The notes below the pieces were generated by a model, which did no database searches, was not told the DNA's origin, and saw only the letters and a list, made by a program, of their open reading frames with translations. 64,000 nt of DNA from Podospora bellae-mahoneyi (lineage: Eukaryota > Ascomycota > Sordariomycetes > Sordariales > Podosporaceae): assembly GCF_035222275.1 (NCBI RefSeq), contig NC_085884.1, positions 496,001-560,000 of the forward strand. The letters are read 5' to 3'. Both the position numbers and the translations under genes were made by a program. Shown here piece by piece: positions 1 through 10,936 of the stretch; position 1 is the first letter of the stretch, and each line of letters opens with the position of its first letter.

Positions 1-980
1 AACGGGTAAACATCCACGGCATACCACTGGACAACACCTCGCCTCGCTCCGTGTTTCTTCCCCCGCTGCAGGGACCACATGCACGGGCGAAGTCAATATG
101 ACAGCTGAACGGCAACAAAACTGATCTCGTTAAAATGACAGATCGGGGAAGGCGGCTCAGCCCTCAGGTACTAACCCCTGCCCGTTGGCTTCAGCCCCTG
201 AACCCCTAACACACCCCACATCTTACAACCAAAAGCCCGCGTTGGCAGAAGACCATGTGGTGCCAAGTTGGACAGAAAAGCTTGGTTTGGATCAAGCACT
301 GGAGCAACCTTGGCCATCAAGATCATGATCGGCAATCCGTGCCAAATGCTCGGGTCCAAACGGTTTGTGGGCGATCAGGTTCCAGACCGCAAGACTGCAA
401 GACTGCCAAGACTCTGACTCTTCACCACGGATTCGATAGATCGCGCCATGTGTTGAAGCGCTGATGAATTGTCAGAAAACTAACAGCGCCCACTGCCTTG
501 ACGTTCGTGCAGTTCTTCATCATTTCCGAAAAGGAAATTGCAAGTGAGGGGTGAGCTCGCAGAAAACAGCAAAGCGTCAAGCCATGGTGTCGGGCCAGAA
601 CCAATGGCGACCTCGACGTCAGGTGAGAAGCGCAAAGCTCGGGTAGCACCGTAGGGCTGTCAACAAACACACCGACAACAGCCACGCTCACAGCGGTCAG
701 TACAGGGTTTAAGCCGACTGGAACCCCATCGCCAGCAAAACCTCACTTTTGGCCAGTCTCTTTTCGGCATTCGAACAGCGGCGGTCCCTCTTTGGAAATC
801 TTCGAGGCTGAAATACCGACGCCATTGAACGCCATCATCAGTGTTGTCATCCAGGGGTCCCAGCATCATGATCTGGCAGGCTGACTTGGGATTGGCCAAG
901 CCCGACGGTGGTGATGAGGCTTTGCAGAATGACCGCATCCAGATCAATATCGAGGAGCAGCGAGCAGAAGAAACTTGAGG
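1..980. other. Upstream non-coding stretch
   Basis: No gene is convincing here. Open frames on both strands lack family features, codon bias and splice signals. The downstream part is presumably promoter of the protease gene that starts at 1113. Confidence 0.5.
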
Positions 981-986
981 ATATAA
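981..986 (+). promoter_or_regulatory. TATA-like element of the protease gene
   Basis: ATATAA lies about 130 bp before the start codon at 1113, followed by a pyrimidine-rich stretch suitable for transcription initiation around 1010-1050. The assignment rests on position and motif only. Confidence 0.45.
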
Positions 987-1112
987 GATGCCGTGTCCCT
1001 CGTCAATCCTTCTAGTGTCTTTCTTGAGCAGCAGCTCGCTCGACAACGCAGCAGTTCGTCCTTCGATCAACAGCTTCACTGCCTCTCGTTTGCAGCCAGC
1101 ACCACCGCAAAC

Positions 1113-2422
1113 ATGAAGCTCAACGCGACCCTCTTTGGTCTCACCGGCCTTCTCGGCCTGGCATTGGCCGCCGTCCCGATTAAGAACGATGGCATCTCGG
1201 CCGACATTGTTGTGCCCGAAAAGTACATCGTCAAGTACAAGGCCAACGCTGACGCTGGAAGAAAGAAGAAGCATGAGTCCGACATCACCAACAAGGCCAA
1301 GAAGAAGAACAAGAAGGGTGTTGTCGAGTCCATCAACATCGACGGCCTTTCGGGATACGTTGCCGAGATCCCCGACTCAGAACTCAAGCAGCTGAGGGAT
1401 TCTGACTTAGTGAGTGGCCTCGGACCCAAGTTTGGGAAAGATCATGCTGACAACCGGCCCAGATCGAATACATCGAGAAGGACACCGTGATCCAGATCAA
1501 CGCCGTCGCGGCCCCTCGGGTCGCCGCTGACCCTGTCGAAGAGAAGCACCAGCTTGCGAAGCGTGCCTATGTCACTCAACTCCACGCCGCTTGGGGCCTG
1601 GCTCGCATCTCGCGCCGTTCCACCTGGAACTCCGGCTACTACTACGACAACACCGCTGGCCAAGGTATCCGTGTCTATGTTCTTGACAGCGGCATCCGCA
1701 CCACCCACGTCGAGTTTGAAGGACGCGCCGTCTGGGGCGCCAACTTCATCGCCGGATCCCCCAACACTGACGAGTACGGCCACGGCACCCACGTTGCTGG
1801 CACCATCGCCAGTAAGACCTATGGTGTTGCGAAGAAGGCCACCGTTGTCGCCGTTAAGGTCCTCGACAAGAACGGCTCCGGCACCATGTCCGGCCTGATC
1901 TCCGGCCTCAACTGGGCTGTGAACAACGCCAAGGCCCGCGGCATCGCCAAGAAGGCCGTCATCAACATTTCTCTCGGTGGTGGCTACACTGCCTCCGTCA
2001 ACGCTGCTGTCAAGGGGGCCACTGATGCTGGCCTCACCGTGGTTGTGTCTGCCGGCAACAGCAACGACAACAGTGCCAACTATTCCCCTGCCTCGGCCCC
2101 CTCTGCCATCACCGTCGGTGCCATTGACGGTACTGGATATCGCGCCTGGTTCTCCAACTGGGGCAACCTCGTCGACATCTTCGCCCCTGGTGTCTCCATC
2201 CTCAGCGCCTACCACACCAGCAACACTGCCACCTGGTACATGGACGGCACCAGCATGGCTGCTCCCCACGTTGCCGGTCTCGCTGCTTACTTCATCGCCA
2301 AGGAGAACCTGTCGGGCTCCCCTGCTGTGACCAACCGAATTCTTGGTGCGGCTGTCACCGGTAGTATCGGGGACCCCAAGGGCAGCTGGAACCGCCGTGC
2401 TTACAACGCCGGTGGTGCCTAG
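1113..2422 (+). CDS. Secreted subtilisin-like serine protease (peptidase S8, proteinase K type)
   Basis: Exons are 1113-1409 and 1463-2422; the 53-bp intron starts GTGAGT and ends CCCAG. The product is 418 residues. Residues 1-20 are a hydrophobic signal peptide. About 38-110 is an inhibitor I9-type propeptide (EKYIVKYK ... IEYIEKD). A KR pair at 132-133 suits Kex2 processing, so the mature enzyme would begin at Ala134. The triad is visible: Asp174 in VLDSGI, His206 in GHGTHVAGT, Ser363 in [13 protein letters not shown]. Length and order fit fungal extracellular proteinase K enzymes, which degrade proteins outside the cell. An ATG further upstream (993) is in frame, but 1113 is preferred because it places the signal peptide at the N terminus. 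All expected catalytic residues are present, so the gene looks functional. The exact subclass is not determined. Confidence 0.93.
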
Positions 2423-2874
2423 GCATGAGCCGCTGGGTCTTGGGTTGTTTCGTTTGCGTGTTTCTGGATTTTCTTCTATCGCCTAATCATGACTTCAATG
2501 CGGCTTCTTTCGGGAGGATGGAGAAGAGGGAAGAATTGTTGTTGGTCGTCGCTCCTTCAGCGTCCGATTTCCTGTAATTGTATTTGTTATCGTCGATAGA
2601 GTTATGGGAATCGATTCTCTCGTGGTCAAACCCTCGTATTCCCGGCCTAGGTCCATCCTCGATGTAGTCGTAATGCCGTGCTTGGCCAGCTGCAAGGCGT
2701 AAGGTGGTACTCTTGGCCATGCCTAAATGGACTTCAAACTGCCACGTTAGCAGGCCACACGGCAGAGCAATGTGTGGGGGTAACAAATCTCTTGGATTTG
2801 TCAACTGCCCTTCATCTCCGCCGCAACTTCTGGAAACGTCGAAGTCATCAGACTCTGGTCGACTTGCTGTGAAC
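2423..2874. other. Intergenic region
   Basis: A 452-bp gap between the protease stop and the chosen oxidoreductase start. It contains no recognised feature. The oxidoreductase frame stays open upstream to 2704, so part of it could be coding if an earlier start were used. Confidence 0.5.
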
Positions 2875-4251
2875 ATGACCGCTACGGGGCCTTCTCCCGT
2901 CATTACTGACCCCTCTCCGCTGGGTTCCCCTCTCCCCTTCGAGTTTTCTGGCCGGACAGCGCCTAACCGCTTTCTCAAGTCGGCCGCCACCGAAAAGGTA
3001 GCCACCTATGACCCAAACGACAGGCTCTCCAGCGGCATTCCCAACGATGAGCTGTTCCGGCTGTACGGTACCTGGGCGTCAGGCGGCTTCGGCACAATCG
3101 TAACCGGCAACATCCTCATCGACCCTGACCACCTCGAGGGCCCCGGTAACATGATCATCCCCGTCGACGCACCGCTTGACGGTCCCCGCTTCGAAGGATT
3201 CCGCCGTCTGGGATCTGTCGGAAGACAACATGGGTCTCTCTTCATCGGCCAAATCAACCATCCCGGCCGCCAATGCGTCTACGCCCTGCAACCCAATCCC
3301 ATCTCAGCCTCTGACGTTCAACTGCTCGTCGACATGTTTGGTGCCACCTTTGGCAAACCGCGTGCTGCCACCATCGAGGAGATCCAATCGATCGTGGCGG
3401 CCTTTGTCCATGCGGCGGTGTACCTCGACAAAGCAGGCTGGGACGGAGTCCAGCTTCATGGTGCCCACGGGTACCTCATCGCACAATTCTTGTCCTTGAC
3501 CACCAACCTCCGCACTGACGCTTATGGCGGGTCCCTTGCCAACCGGGCGAGGATCATCACCGAGATTGCCGCTGGCATCAGGGAGCAATGTCGAAAGGGC
3601 TTCATTCTCGCCATCAAGATCAACAGCGTCGAGTTCCAAGCCGATGGGTTCACCGTTGAAGAGGCGTCCGAGCTGTGCGAGATCTTGGAGAAGGCAGGCT
3701 TCGACTTTGTGGAGCTCAGCGGCGGAACATACGAGGAAATGGCGCTGGCGCACAGGCGAGAGTCAACCAAAGCCAGGGAGGCATTCTTTTTGGATTTCGC
3801 AGAAAAGATTGCGCCGCGCCTGAACAAGACCAAGGTCTATGTGACTGGGGGTTTCAGGACTGCCAAGGGCATGGCGGACGCGCTGCAGAGTGTGGATGGC
3901 GTTGGAATGGTGAGGGCTGTTTGCAACAATCCGAATCTTCCGGCCGAGATACTGGAGGGCAAGAAGACAGCTGCGCCGGTGATTGCTGGGGGGGTGTATT
4001 TTGACGATTTTCTTCTGACGGGGGGCTTGGGGGGGCTGCAGATGCGACTGATGGGGCATTCGTTGCCTGTGCTCAATGTTGAGGATGACGCAGAGGTCGA
4101 AGAGTTCAAGAAGGCGCTGGAGTCGAATCTGAAGGGACTTGTGAAGGGAGGGTTGTTTGAGAATATGGACCTTGGGTTTCTAGGGGCGAGAGGACCTGAT
4201 GTTGAGAGAAGAGTGCGAGATATTCAGGTTTCCAGGGCCACACTGTGCTAA
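2875..4251 (+). CDS. NADH:flavin oxidoreductase / NADH oxidase family (old yellow enzyme-like)
   Basis: A single-exon gene of 458 residues from the ATG at 2875. The frame extends upstream to an ATG at 2704, but the first 57 residues of that longer version look unlike any family N terminus, so the internal start is chosen. It is a flavin-binding TIM barrel: the N-terminal FSGRTAPNRFLKSA segment, QINHPGRQ (126-133), HGAHGYL (195-201, the conserved active-site region), RTDAYGGSLANRAR (213-226) and a C-terminal FMN phosphate region (VYVTGGFRTAKGM). Such enzymes reduce activated alkenes or quinones using NAD(P)H and FMN, probably in the cytosol. The physiological substrate cannot be read from the sequence. 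No other biosynthetic gene adjoins it, so there is no sign that it belongs to a secondary-metabolite cluster. Confidence 0.9.
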   Translation: MTATGPSPVITDPSPLGSPLPFEFSGRTAPNRFLKSAATEKVATYDPNDRLSSGIPNDELFRLYGTWASGGFGTIVTGNILIDPDHLEGPGNMIIPVDAPLDGPRFEGFRRLGSVGRQHGSLFIGQINHPGRQCVYALQPNPISASDVQLLVDMFGATFGKPRAATIEEIQSIVAAFVHAAVYLDKAGWDGVQLHGAHGYLIAQFLSLTTNLRTDAYGGSLANRARIITEIAAGIREQCRKGFILAIKINSVEFQADGFTVEEASELCEILEKAGFDFVELSGGTYEEMALAHRRESTKAREAFFLDFAEKIAPRLNKTKVYVTGGFRTAKGMADALQSVDGVGMVRAVCNNPNLPAEILEGKKTAAPVIAGGVYFDDFLLTGGLGGLQMRLMGHSLPVLNVEDDAEVEEFKKALESNLKGLVKGGLFENMDLGFLGARGPDVERRVRDIQVSRATLC

Positions 4252-5350
4252 GGATAGGGATAATGGGGCTGGAAGTGTTTCTTCCCATCCCACGCCCAAG
4301 GGGTGATGCTTTGGGGTCATACTTAACATATATGGGCCCCCCGGTGATGTATTTCAGCGGTTTATATGCAAATTGACAACTCGTTTGGCCATAGAGAGGC
4401 TTGCCACTACATTGAATCTCGTGGGTTAGGGTTGCAGCAGGGCATTTGGAGACCCCACTGCAAGTCCAACGCGTCTCATATTTGGTGATCTGTGCTCACG
4501 GAAAGCCACCATGACCTCACACCCACTGATTACATATACCACTTGAGGATGGGAAATGCCAGCCAAATGCGCTGTATCGTTCTAGATAACCTAGGATGGC
4601 CTCCCTTTACCCCCATCTTGCCCAATCCCCATTGCTATGCTCCTCCACGGATCGTTGAGCCCATCCAATCCTAACCTGCGCTCTCCCCCACAGCCCTAAC
4701 TGCGGCGGCGATGCATTGCCGAGCGCAATCACCTCATCTTTATCAATGTCGGTGGAGTGATTACCCAAAAAGAACGCTGGGCGCTTTTCCGGTACCCAAA
4801 TATTCGAAAATCTGCCGTCGATACAAGGCCCTCAGTACGCGCAAGACTCATCTCTGTAAAAGGTTTGGCTCGATTGATTGTCAGAACCCAGGGTGCTTTC
4901 CCCCATGGTGGATATCTTTCCTCTGTTGCCTGTTTCACCTCGGCCTGCCATGGGAGGTGCGGTTTGGTAAGACGCCCTGCGACGACAAGTGCGATTTGAT
5001 AAGAGCTCCCAAGGCCGTGGGGTGTCGCCAAGAGTCGTGATGATGTTGGCAGGCTGTGGGCCCCCGGCTTGGAAAAGCTTGCTTAGACTTCCCAGCTTGA
5101 TAACTCATAACCCGCATGACGCTCGAATTCCTACCAGGGGTACGCTCATTGTTACTGGTACCTCGATCAAGAAAACAACGATCTGACTTGCCTGACGGTT
5201 CACGGTCGCCCTCAGTGCCAGACATGATGCAGCAGACACCTCGTAACATTTGTGATCTACCTTCCTTATCTTCAAAGACCCAATACGCATATATTTCAGG
5301 CCGCTTTGCTAAATTTAAACGCTCATGGGTTGTTTTGGGAGGCGTACAAA
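4252..5350. other. Intergenic region
   Basis: About 1.1 kb between convergent genes with no supportable gene. Frames at 4492-5186 are short, overlap on both strands and show no family resemblance. Confidence 0.5.
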
Positions 5351-5482
5351 CTCTTTTCAATGGTCTACTAACTATCGTTCCATGCCCAAGAAGCATTTGG
5401 AAAGGCCCGTCAACCATCTTTAATTGCCTGTTGACTATCTTCAAATGCCTATCAACTCTCTTTGGAGGCCTACTAATGCATC
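5351..5482. repeat. Degenerate array of about 21-bp units
   Basis: Six consecutive segments of 20-26 bp share a loose pattern: an ATC end, then TT(T/C)(A/G)AA, then GCCTNNTNAC. The clearest are TTTAATTGCCTGTTGACTA and TTCAAATGCCTATCAACTC. The pattern matches arrays near 9196 and 37921. It lies just past the 3' end of the deaminase-like gene. Function is unknown. Confidence 0.55.
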
Positions 5483-5533
5483 TATCCTTCATACCTAGTC
5501 CTTATCAAAAACCCACATCAAGTACCTGGTCCG

Positions 5534-7536
5534 TCACAACAGCGGATCATCAGGCACATTGACCGCAGCTTGTGGATCCAACACGTTCAAATCGTCATAG
5601 TACGCCTGCTGCAGATTGTTGTTGATAGGCACGTCAAACCACGGCAGGAGGGCCTTGCAGTTGCGGCAGGGGCGGCGGTAGATGTTGTTTGCGCCTTGAG
5701 CGGTGTGGAGAGCGTTGAGCTGGGCGCCGGTGAAGTTGTTATTGTTGGCAAGGGGGTTCGGGCGGGGGTCACGGAATTCGCGGGTTTGGAAGGCGAAGCC
5801 GCGAACTTGGGATGGGGGTACCGGCGGATTTTGGGGGGGCTGTGGGTTGTCAGGTCCGGCGGGGAGGTCCCGGGTGGGAACATATCCTGGCCTAGATGCG
5901 CGCCGTTGGGTTAGTGGATGAATCGATGTGCAGGGGGATGGGGTGAAGAGAGGGAAAAGCTGGCCAAAGGAAGAAGATGACCAAGGCTACGGCACGGATC
6001 CTGCCCGGCCTGTAGCTCACTGGTCCGAATGAGACTGGCGGGACAGTAGCGCTTGGCGTGGGAGACTGTGACAAGATGGATATACAAGGTAATGTCGGAA
6101 GAGACTTACATGAGGCCAGCGACGGAATAGGTTTCACAGCAACGACCGTAGCGCTGGACGTTGGGCCCGCCGTAGGCGAGCGCGTCGTCGTCGGTGGTGG
6201 CCCAGTAGTGCAGCCGGTCGAGCATGTCGAGAATTGTTTCACGGTTCGGCACATACAGTGCCGTAAAAACAGCCAGACATTGGGCTTGGTAAATGGGTAT
6301 GTTGGGTGTGACTTCTTGTACCTGGGCGTTGGGTCCTACGCCGGGAGGGTCCAAGATAGGGAATAAATGAGGCACAAAGTACATGTCAAATACCGCCTTG
6401 AAGGCGACATCAATGGCTGGCAGGTTTCGATTGTAGCCGGCGGCCCATCTCACATGGTATACGCCGGCGAGAGCGGCACGGATCTGCCCGGCTAGATCAG
6501 GTCCGGGCGGTCGCTTGTCCCAGATGTCGGCACGTGGGAGAGGTAGTACGGCCTGAGGGGGGTTGAGGGCTCCTGTGAGTGCAACGACGGCGGCGTTGAA
6601 GATGTTGGTGACGAGGGTTGGGTCGATGGTTTGCCAGGGGGCATTGTTAGCGGGCAGAGCAGGAATATGGTTGGGCAGCTGGGCTAGGAGTCTGTTGGGA
6701 AGCTGAAGCGTCTGGTTCTGGAGTATTTTAAGAATGCCTCTGCAAAGACTTTCCATTAGGATGGGCGCCACGGGGTGTGTGGGTGGTGGTGTGGCCCTGG
6801 GGGGTTGGTAGAACTGCAGAGCCGGGTCGAGGACGCCGGTGGCCCTCCACTGGTTCATCATCTTCTGCTTTGCCCAGGTCAAAGCCTCAGCCTCTGGGTT
6901 GTCGGTGCGGCCAGGGATGTAGGTGCTCCCGAGCAGCACGTGGATTTGGTTGTTGGCATCGGTAAAGTACATGGCGCCTGTCATGAAGGGCACATTGCCG
7001 TTTGCTGTGTTCCAGATGATGTTCCCATTCCCGTTGGGATTTGGTATTCCCCGTGCGACATACGCGAGATAGACGCAGCGCGTGTAAAAGGCCAGCAGCG
7101 GTAGCACGCGCTCATCCCATTCATCGCTCAGCGCTGGGCCGGCCTCTGGCGCGAGCGCAATGCTGAAGATGTAGCCGAGAGCAGACGGCCCATCAGTAAT
7201 GTCAAGCTGGCCGTTTGCGAACGTGACGGTGATGGGATTCGCTGTACAACCAACATTTGGCAATTGTTGCTGAGTATACCGGACGTCGATGAAAGCAGGT
7301 GGTTGGTTTGGTTGGACTCGGGGAAAAAAAGCCGTCAACAGATTGATAACATCCTGTGTTCGAGCTGGAGGAATACCACAGGGGGCCTGCTGGGCGAGCT
7401 GGTCGTGAAGGTTGTTGACCCAGGTGTGGAACACGCCAGCGGAAGCCCGAACGTTGTTTTGGTTTTGGAAGATGTCTGGACCCAGGGTGCAAGGGCCGTC
7501 AAAGATGCGGAACGCATTCCAGTTGAAGTTGGCCAT
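5534..7536 (-). CDS. Candidate zinc-dependent deaminase-fold protein, 594 residues
   Basis: Exons (minus strand) are 7536-6110 and 5891-5534; the 218-bp intron has donor GTAAGT and acceptor CTAG, phase 2. No family is recognised over the first 450 residues, which are rich in Pro, Asn and Ala. Near the C terminus YGRCCETYSVAGLM gives a C-x-E (Cys466, Glu468), and exon 2 contains RRPCRNCKALLPWF with a P-C-x-x-C (550-554). Together these resemble the two zinc/active-site motifs of the cytidine deaminase superfamily (C/H-A-E and P-C-x-x-C), including the following hydrophobic stretch. The spacing (about 83 residues, with a Pro/Asn-rich loop) is longer than in classical cytidine deaminases. The motifs fall on either side of the intron, so correct splicing is needed to unite them. 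Deaminase activity is an inference; another Cys-rich zinc fold is possible. No signal peptide or membrane helix is seen. Confidence 0.6.
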
Positions 7537-8422
7537 CTTGGAGGGTGTGTGTGTGTGTATGGGTCACTGCTCAAACCTGCCTCACTGCTGAAGGACAGCT
7601 CTCAATTCCATGTTGGATAGCTCGTGTTGGAATCTTGTCATGTTTATCCTTTTGTCAACCCCGGTCAGCCGCCAGGATGATGGTACAAGCGCCGGTGCGG
7701 TGTCTGGGTGGAGGGTGCAGCCAAAGAATAAGGTACAAGGGAACAAGTACATGATACAACTATCAAGCCATGAATACTTGAAATGAAGTCTGTCTTGCGA
7801 ACTTCGAAGCCCTGTCGTCTTGTCATTACGCCTCGGCGACTTGTTGTTTTTACGCTCGTGTCGGTTGATAAAGGAAGTTCTTTGCACTTGGCATGTCGTG
7901 GACGAGAGACCATCACTCACTATGCCCAGATTATGCATCGACAGGCCCTCGAAGGTAGCTGAAAGGTGCATTGATTATCTTTCAAGGGATTGATCCTGCG
8001 ATGCTGTCGCCATGATGTTGTCCACGATGTGTTTTGGACATTTGAAGTGGGGCAAGTGTTGGGTGGCGGCTCAGCAGGAGCTGAAGGAAACAACACGGCC
8101 TAGTCTTTGTCCCGTGCATGAGGTCCGCTTCCCCGACAGCAACCAGTAGCGCAGTCCTGCTTCAATTTTCCACTATTGCAATCTAGACTTGTGCCACGTT
8201 TCATTCCCATAGACATTCGTTGCTGAAACGCCCAAAAGAGGAAGCCGTGCAGGGCACTATCCCAGCTGTCAAAACCACATGAATCTAGAAGATATCTTGG
8301 AAGGAAGCTCAGACCAATTTGCTCACAGGTCATCTCGTGGTTGACTCCCCTCTTTGATCCACCATCAATTGCTTTTTGACAAACTGCCTGAAGCAAGTAT
8401 TCCATCACCTGCCACAAGCCTT
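7537..8422. other. Intergenic region between divergent genes
   Basis: The region serves as upstream sequence for both the deaminase-like gene (minus) and the small hypothetical gene (plus). A short GT repeat lies at 7546-7559, directly before the deaminase-like start. No other gene is supported. Confidence 0.5.
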
Positions 8423-9051
8423 ATGCTTCCTGCCCCCACTGATCTTTTTCTGCCTCAACTGAACCGAATACCGACCTTCCCCGCGCCCGATACCCGTGAA
8501 TCATGGCTGTCAGTACTTTCCCCACAACACCAATGCTGTCATCTCAAGCAAAGGGTGACAAGCTGACTCTTATGGCTCTCTAGACTCCAGGTTCATCCAC
8601 TACTCCGGGTGAGACCCGTTACATTGATCTCGGAGGCAGCATTCCCCACACATCTTTCTGGTCAAACGACCCCAAGGACATGCAGCTCGACCTATATTTT
8701 GAAGCAGGGTCAGGTGAGTTGAGCACTGTGTCCCCCTCAGTACAAGTGTACCAGTTGCTAACTCTGGGCTGTGACAAAGAAGCGCCGAGTCTGTCGAATC
8801 AGTTCAACATGGACTTGAGGCCGATCATTGTGAAGCCCGATCTCAGTGAGGGCAATACATACCTACTCACAGATGACACGGGCTCCTTCTTCCTGTGGAA
8901 TGAGATGGACGGCATCATGTGGCGTTTCCAGGGGACGGGTTTGCGCATGGACGATGTGGTGTACCAAGTGAGGACTGATACATATTCCCAATCCCAGCTG
9001 GTCAGGCAGTTTTATAATCCATCAGGGCGGCGGGCACAGAGCTCCCAGTAG
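8423..9051 (+). CDS. Small hypothetical protein, three-exon model
   Basis: The proposed exons are 8423-8512, 8584-8713 and 8780-9051, giving 163 residues. The second intron is strong: donor GTGAGT at 8714, branch GCTAAC at 8757, acceptor AAAG, 66 bp. The first is weaker: donor GTACTT, but branch GCTGAC and acceptor CTCTAG are typical, and exon 2 has no start codon of its own before 8680, so an upstream exon is needed. No domain is recognised. The product is soluble-looking, with acidic patches and a C-terminal segment rich in Asp and Trp (SFFLWNEMDGIMWRF). If exon 1 is wrong, the protein may start at Met 8680. The second intron is a multiple of three without stops, so retention would add 22 residues. 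Confidence 0.4.
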
Positions 9052-9195
9052 ATTGGTAGATGGTCAAGCCTCTCTCCGAACTGCTGTCACGCAAGTGTAA
9101 GCAAGCTTCAACGGTCTTGGCCGCGTCAGCCCTATCAATTCATGTCATGAAATAAGCAATCCGGGATTGTAACTTGAGACAAGCGCCATAAAACA

Positions 9196-9304
9196 TTATG
9201 AGTAGGCCTCTTAAGATGGCTGATAAGCCTTGGAACATGGTACGGAGAAATATAATATTCATTGGAGCCTTGAGGATGATGGAGAGATTCTACAACATGG
9301 TTGA
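9196..9304. repeat. Degenerate array of about 21-bp units (reverse orientation)
   Basis: Read on the minus strand, consecutive segments CCATCTTAAGAGGCCTACT, CCATGTTCCAAGGCTTATC and CATCCTCAAGGCTCCAATG repeat every 20-24 bp. The same consensus appears at 5351-5482 and 37921-38140. The rest of 9052-9422 shows nothing else. Confidence 0.5.
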
Positions 9305-9422
9305 GACAGCGCGTGTGAGCGATGGTACCGTGAGGCTCCGCGAAACATTCGCGCAGCCGAGCGCCGTTTCTATGGACTGCAGACCCAGCTGGGCGCGCGG
9401 CCGAGCGCCGTGTCTTTGGTCT

Positions 9423-10244
9423 TCAGGCGCCGCTTTGCGATATAGTGAGCGAGCCGTCGGACGTGTGGACGATAAGGACGTGATCCTTGGCCAGCGCGGC
9501 AAAGTCTACCTTGCATGTCGGCTTCTCCTTGAGACCGGCAGTGACCGGATCCCGCGGTTCAGCCTTCGACACGGCCACGTAGAAGATGGCCGAGGGTGCG
9601 ATCTGGTATACCTGATTTGGTTGGGGTGTGAACATGGCATATGGGCCGATGCTATGGCGAAGTGACGATGTAAAGCCGACGAAGTAGTTGTCTTGAACAA
9701 GGCGGTGAGTCAGGCAAGGTGTGTAATGTGGACGAAAGTGTGAGAAAGCGATCAGAAAGACGACCAGGGGGGACTCACTGGACTCTGCGGCCTCACTGTT
9801 GAACGGGTTGGTCTTGATGGCAAAACACCCCGGCTTAGCGGTAACTTCTTTTTCGGCTTGGGCCTGGCTATCGGAGAAGCTGGGTGTGCCAGTTGTGCAG
9901 TCTACCACCAACAGGGTGCCGGGGTCATTGACGCCAGCGGCCGTCACGGTGCCCAGCTTGACCGGCCTGCTGTCGACAACTTCAGTGCCGCTGGTGGTGC
10001 TCACGTCGCCCACCTCATGGGCCGGCTCAGATTCAAGGTCATAAATGCCGCAGGTAGCGTAATAGCTCTTCGGCAGCATGATAGTGGTCTGGCCCTTGGG
10101 GCTGGGTACCGAGTGCACGCTCGTGATGATGGGCGTTTTGACGTTAATCGTCAACGTGTTCTGGATTTGCGGCGGGTCGGCAAAGATGGCGTACGACGCT
10201 ACGTTGCTGGACTGGTTGTCGATGAAGAAGGTATAGTGTGCCAT
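9423..10244 (-). CDS. Hypothetical protein, paralog A of a divergent pair
   Basis: Exons (minus) are 10244-9779 and 9691-9423, giving 244 residues. The 87-bp intron has donor GTGAGT and acceptor CAAG and lies in phase 1. An in-frame ATG at 10262 would add six residues; 10244 is chosen because MAHYTFFIDNQSS then aligns with the start of the paralog (MNEYTIIVQNNSG). The two proteins share the N-terminal motif, YAxFxxPP, the intron position, a (F/L)IG or FVGF segment after the intron, QVVYQI/QVYQI, and the ending VxIVHxSxGxLTI. Both second exons are 269 nt. No known domain, signal peptide or membrane helix is recognised; composition suggests a beta-rich soluble protein. Function is unknown. Confidence 0.75.
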   Translation of the reverse strand: MAHYTFFIDNQSSNVASYAIFADPPQIQNTLTINVKTPIITSVHSVPSPKGQTTIMLPKSYYATCGIYDLESEPAHEVGDVSTTSGTEVVDSRPVKLGTVTAAGVNDPGTLLVVDCTTGTPSFSDSQAQAEKEVTAKPGCFAIKTNPFNSEAAESSESPLVVFLIAFSHFRPHYTPCLTHRLVQDNYFVGFTSSLRHSIGPYAMFTPQPNQVYQIAPSAIFYVAVSKAEPRDPVTAGLKEKPTCKVDFAALAKDHVLIVHTSDGSLTISQSGA

Positions 10245-10936
10245 GGTGTCTGGGAGTGCCATTGGATACAGTAGGCAATGATGCGTCTTGTGATGAGTCG
10301 GGTGGATGAGAAGAAGAGGGTCGACATGCTTTGTGGCGGGGGTTTATGGCCGTCGAGTGACAATACCTACCTAGTGCATACCGTAGAGAGGGCAGCCCAG
10401 AATGCAACACTGGCTCCGCTGCAGCTCGGACCCCTTTTGTCAGTGCAACATTTTATGGCTGGCTGAAAAAGACCGTTTTTGTAAGAGCCTCAAAGCAGGC
10501 AACTCTCCTATTGGCTTCATTTCTTGCTTCCGATTGGGTAATGCATGGGCCATGTTCTGGACCGCGACCATCGAGCTAGCTACATAGGTAGGCATGTTTG
10601 AGATTTCTGTATGTGACTCTGGCTATTGGAGTTTTGCTGATTCTAGCGCTCTAGAGAAGTTGACTTGGTCTAGACTCAGGCCACATTGCTGAGCACATTT
10701 GATACCTCTGTCAATAGATCATTTTGCGGTTTTGTGGCTGGCTGAGAGTAACTGACTTGGGATGCCGGCCACTGAACTGGGCACATCGCGACACACCTTT
10801 CCGCCATGACGTCTTCCAACAGAATATCATATAAGACGAGAGCGCTCTGCCCCAACTCGAGGGTTACTCACACTCAACTCCATCCAAATCAGCACAGCTT
10901 CCTTCAAGAATCTCAGTCTCTCAACAACTCGCCAAC
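10245..10936. promoter_or_regulatory. Shared upstream region of the divergent paralogs
   Basis: The 692-bp region lies between the two start codons. On the plus strand TATAAG (10830-10835) sits 107 bp before the start of paralog B, and TGACGTC (10807-10813), an ATF/CREB-type site, lies just upstream. A CT/CA-rich leader (CACACTCAACTCCATCC) follows. For paralog A on the minus strand no clear TATA is seen. Co-regulation is plausible but unproven. Confidence 0.45.

Noticed and set aside
1442-2269. 275-residue minus-strand frame opposite the protease
   Set aside because: Shadow of the protease exon; low-complexity Gly/Val composition.
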